Of a stretch of DNA of 64,000 nucleotides, positions 62,100 through 64,000 are shown piece by piece (the stretch's first letter is position 1; each line of letters starts with the position of its first letter). Source of the DNA: Bradyrhizobium sp. SK17 (GTDB lineage Bacteria; Pseudomonadota; Alphaproteobacteria; Rhizobiales; Xanthobacteraceae); NCBI RefSeq assembly GCF_002831585.1, contig NZ_CP025113.1:5471001-5535000 (forward strand). Reading direction: 5' to 3'. The notes under the pieces were generated by a model. The model ran no database searches and had not been told where the DNA came from. It saw only the letters and a list, made by a program, of their open reading frames with translations. A program made the translations under genes and the position numbers.

Positions 62100-64000
62100 A
62101 TGAACCGTTGCCTACGTCCGCTGGCGTGCTTCGCCACCGCCGCAGCACTTGCGCTGTGTCCCGTTCATGCCATCGCCAAGCCGCATCACCAGGCCAAGAG
62201 CGGCCACGGGGACAAGAAGGCGCCCAGCGCCAAGTCCAACACCAAATCGAACACCAAGTCCGCGCGCGAGGCTGCCTCCGGCAAGCGTCGCCATGCCAGA
62301 CACAGCGCCGACAAACCCAAGTCAGCGAAGGCCAAATCCGTTCCGTCCAAGCCGGCTGAAACCGCGAAGGCATCCGAGCCGGAGAAACCCGCCGGGCCGC
62401 AACTGTCGGGCGACCTCGCCACGATCAGGGACGCCATCCTTGCCGCGCGCCGGGGCAAGACCGACGAGGCGACCGACATCCAGGCGAAGATCACCGACCC
62501 GGTGGGGCGGAAGCTCGTCGAGTGGTACCTGCTGCGGCATTCGGAATCGAGCGCGCCGTTCAGCCGTTACGCCGCGTTCGTCACCGCCAACCCGGACTGG
62601 CCAAGCGTCACGCTGCTGCGCAAGCGGGCCGAGGCGCGGTTGTGGCAGGAGCGCAGCGATCCGGCCACGGTGCACGGCTTCACCCTCGATCAGCCGATCA
62701 GCGCCAAGGGCAAGTTCGCGCTCGCCCGCACCTTGCTGGTCGAAGGCGATCGCGATGGCGCCGCGCGGCTGGTCCGCGAGGCCTGGCGCTCGGAAGAGTT
62801 GCTGGACCGGACCGAGAGCGACGCCTACGACGCGTTCAAGGACCTGCTGACGTCGGACGATCACCGCGCCCGCATGGACAAGCGGATCGGCGCCAAGGAT
62901 CTAACCGGTGCCAGGCGCGCGGCGCAGCACCTCGGCAGCGATGCAGTGGCCATCGTGAAGGCCTGCGGGGCAGTCCGCGGACAATCGAGCAAGGCAGAGG
63001 ACACGCTCAACGACGTGCCGGCCGATGCCCGTAGCGACCTCGGCTACACGCTCTGCCGCATCCAGTGGCTGCTCGCGAAGAACAGGATCGACGATGCGGC
63101 GCGCGTGACGATCGCGGCTGCGCCCGAGACGATGGCGCTGCAAGACACCGATCAATGGTGGCGCGAGCGCCGCATCCTCTCCCGCAAGCTGCTCGACCAG
63201 GGTGAGTACCAGGCGGCCTATGACGTAATCCGGGGCGCGGCGCCGCCGGACAACCCCTACTACCGTTCCGACATGCACTTCATGCGCGGCTGGATCGCGC
63301 TGCGCTATCTCGACGATGCCAGCACCGCCGCGGCGCATTTCGCTCACATCGACGAAGGCCAGACCAACCCGACCGTGCTGGCGCGCGCCGCCTATTGGCG
63401 CGGCCGGGCCGCCGAGGCGCTCGGCAACTCCGCGGCGATGCGGGCCGACTATCAGGCTGCTGCGCGCTACCCGACCGCCTATTACGGCCAGCTCGCGCTG
63501 GCCAAGCTCGGCCGTGATGGCATCGAGCTGCGCGCGCCGACATCAGCGGCCAACGCCGGCAGCATGGCCGCCGACGAGCGGGTGCGGGCCGCCGACATGC
63601 TCTACGCGATCGGCGAGCCGGACGTCGTGCTCTATTTCGTCGCCGACCTCGCCGAGGAAAGCACCGACGTCGGCATGCTCGAGGCGCTCGGCGAACTCAC
63701 CGGCCGTCGCAACGATGCCCGCACCATGCTGCAACTCGGCAAGATCGCGCTCGGCCGCGGCTTTGCCTTCGACCACTACGCCTTCCCGGTCATCGGCATT
63801 CCCAGGCACGCCCCGATCGCTCCCGATATCGGGCGCAGCATGACCTACTCGATCGCGCGTACCGAGAGCGCGTTCGACCAGCGCGACAAGTCGGCAGCCA
63901 ACGCCGTCGGCCTGATGCAGGTGACGCCGGAAGCCGGCCGCGACACCGCCAAGCGCTTCAAGGTCAGCTACGACTGGGACAGGATGGTGTCCGATCCGGT
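62100..64000 (+). CDS. slt: Soluble lytic murein transglycosylase (3' end outside window)
   Basis: Periplasmic peptidoglycan lyase; 633 codons are visible. The signal peptide MNRCLRPLACFATAAALALC is cleaved near VHAIA. Residues 28-95 are a Lys/Ser/Ala-rich linker. A superhelical alpha-domain follows (ATIRDAILAARRGKTDEATD, then LVEWYLLRHSES). The catalytic domain starts near residue 575: MTYSIARTESAFDQRDKSAA contains the catalytic Glu (RTESAF), and NAVGLMQVTPEAGRDTAKRF the GLMQ motif. The window ends inside this domain. Confidence 0.93.
   Translation, partial: MNRCLRPLACFATAAALALCPVHAIAKPHHQAKSGHGDKKAPSAKSNTKSNTKSAREAASGKRRHARHSADKPKSAKAKSVPSKPAETAKASEPEKPAGPQLSGDLATIRDAILAARRGKTDEATDIQAKITDPVGRKLVEWYLLRHSESSAPFSRYAAFVTANPDWPSVTLLRKRAEARLWQERSDPATVHGFTLDQPISAKGKFALARTLLVEGDRDGAARLVREAWRSEELLDRTESDAYDAFKDLLTSDDHRARMDKRIGAKDLTGARRAAQHLGSDAVAIVKACGAVRGQSSKAEDTLNDVPADARSDLGYTLCRIQWLLAKNRIDDAARVTIAAAPETMALQDTDQWWRERRILSRKLLDQGEYQAAYDVIRGAAPPDNPYYRSDMHFMRGWIALRYLDDASTAAAHFAHIDEGQTNPTVLARAAYWRGRAAEALGNSAAMRADYQAAARYPTAYYGQLALAKLGRDGIELRAPTSAANAGSMAADERVRAADMLYAIGEPDVVLYFVADLAEESTDVGMLEALGELTGRRNDARTMLQLGKIALGRGFAFDHYAFPVIGIPRHAPIAPDIGRSMTYSIARTESAFDQRDKSAANAVGLMQVTPEAGRDTAKRFKVSYDWDRMVSDP

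Overview
The window reads as ordinary, gene-dense, GC-rich chromosome of an alphaproteobacterium of the Bradyrhizobium type. The signs are the pcm-tolC neighbourhood, an aapJQMP amino-acid transporter, DUF992, DUF6481 and MXKDX-repeat proteins, a split tad/cpa pilus locus and an RpoE-ChrR system. No phage, IS element, CRISPR array or rRNA was seen. Three tRNA genes are present: Asn-GTT, Cys-GCA and Arg-TCT.

Layout: 1-2.5 kb, tolC (cut by the window edge) and pcm. 2.6-5.7 kb, tRNA-Asn, a DUF1772 gene divergent from its probable TetR regulator with two tandem operators, tRNA-Cys and a DTW-domain tRNA-modification gene. 5.8-15.0 kb, a four-gene MdtABC-type RND efflux operon with its own outer-membrane factor. 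15.4-21.5 kb, an ECF sigma/ChrR locus with DUF2177, DUF1295, FAD oxidoreductase, DUF1365 and CFA-like methyltransferase genes. 21.7-28.9 kb, cysteine synthase, aapJQMP and a cystathionine beta-lyase gene with an apparent frameshift. 29.2-34.7 kb, cpaBCDE, tadD and a PilZ protein. 35-42.4 kb, a Na/Pi cotransporter, an M23-family protein and an envelope-glycan cluster (GT39, PAP2, GT2, LpxB-N domain). 42.5-49.9 kb, alpha-2-macroglobulin plus PBP1C. 50-57 kb, tRNA-Arg, an AT-richer PEP-CTERM-like gene and many small unknown genes around dgoKA. 57.5-64 kb, a TRAP transporter, an SMP-30 lactonase-like gene and a soluble lytic transglycosylase cut by the window end.

The most coherent and interesting unit is the ECF/ChrR locus. 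Three sites of the form TGATCC-N16-CGTT lie in front of its three transcription units. Two of them are mirror images built on one 25-bp palindrome between the sigma operon and the FAD/DUF1365/CFA operon. ChrR keeps all eight metal ligands at the spacing of the Rhodobacter protein. The CFA-like enzyme has lost two bicarbonate-pocket residues of true cyclopropane synthases. Together this suggests a singlet-oxygen or peroxide-induced membrane-lipid modification pathway in which DUF2177, DUF1295 and DUF1365 are unexplained members.

Everything was read by eye. Family assignments rest on recognised motifs and remembered relatives, not on searches.
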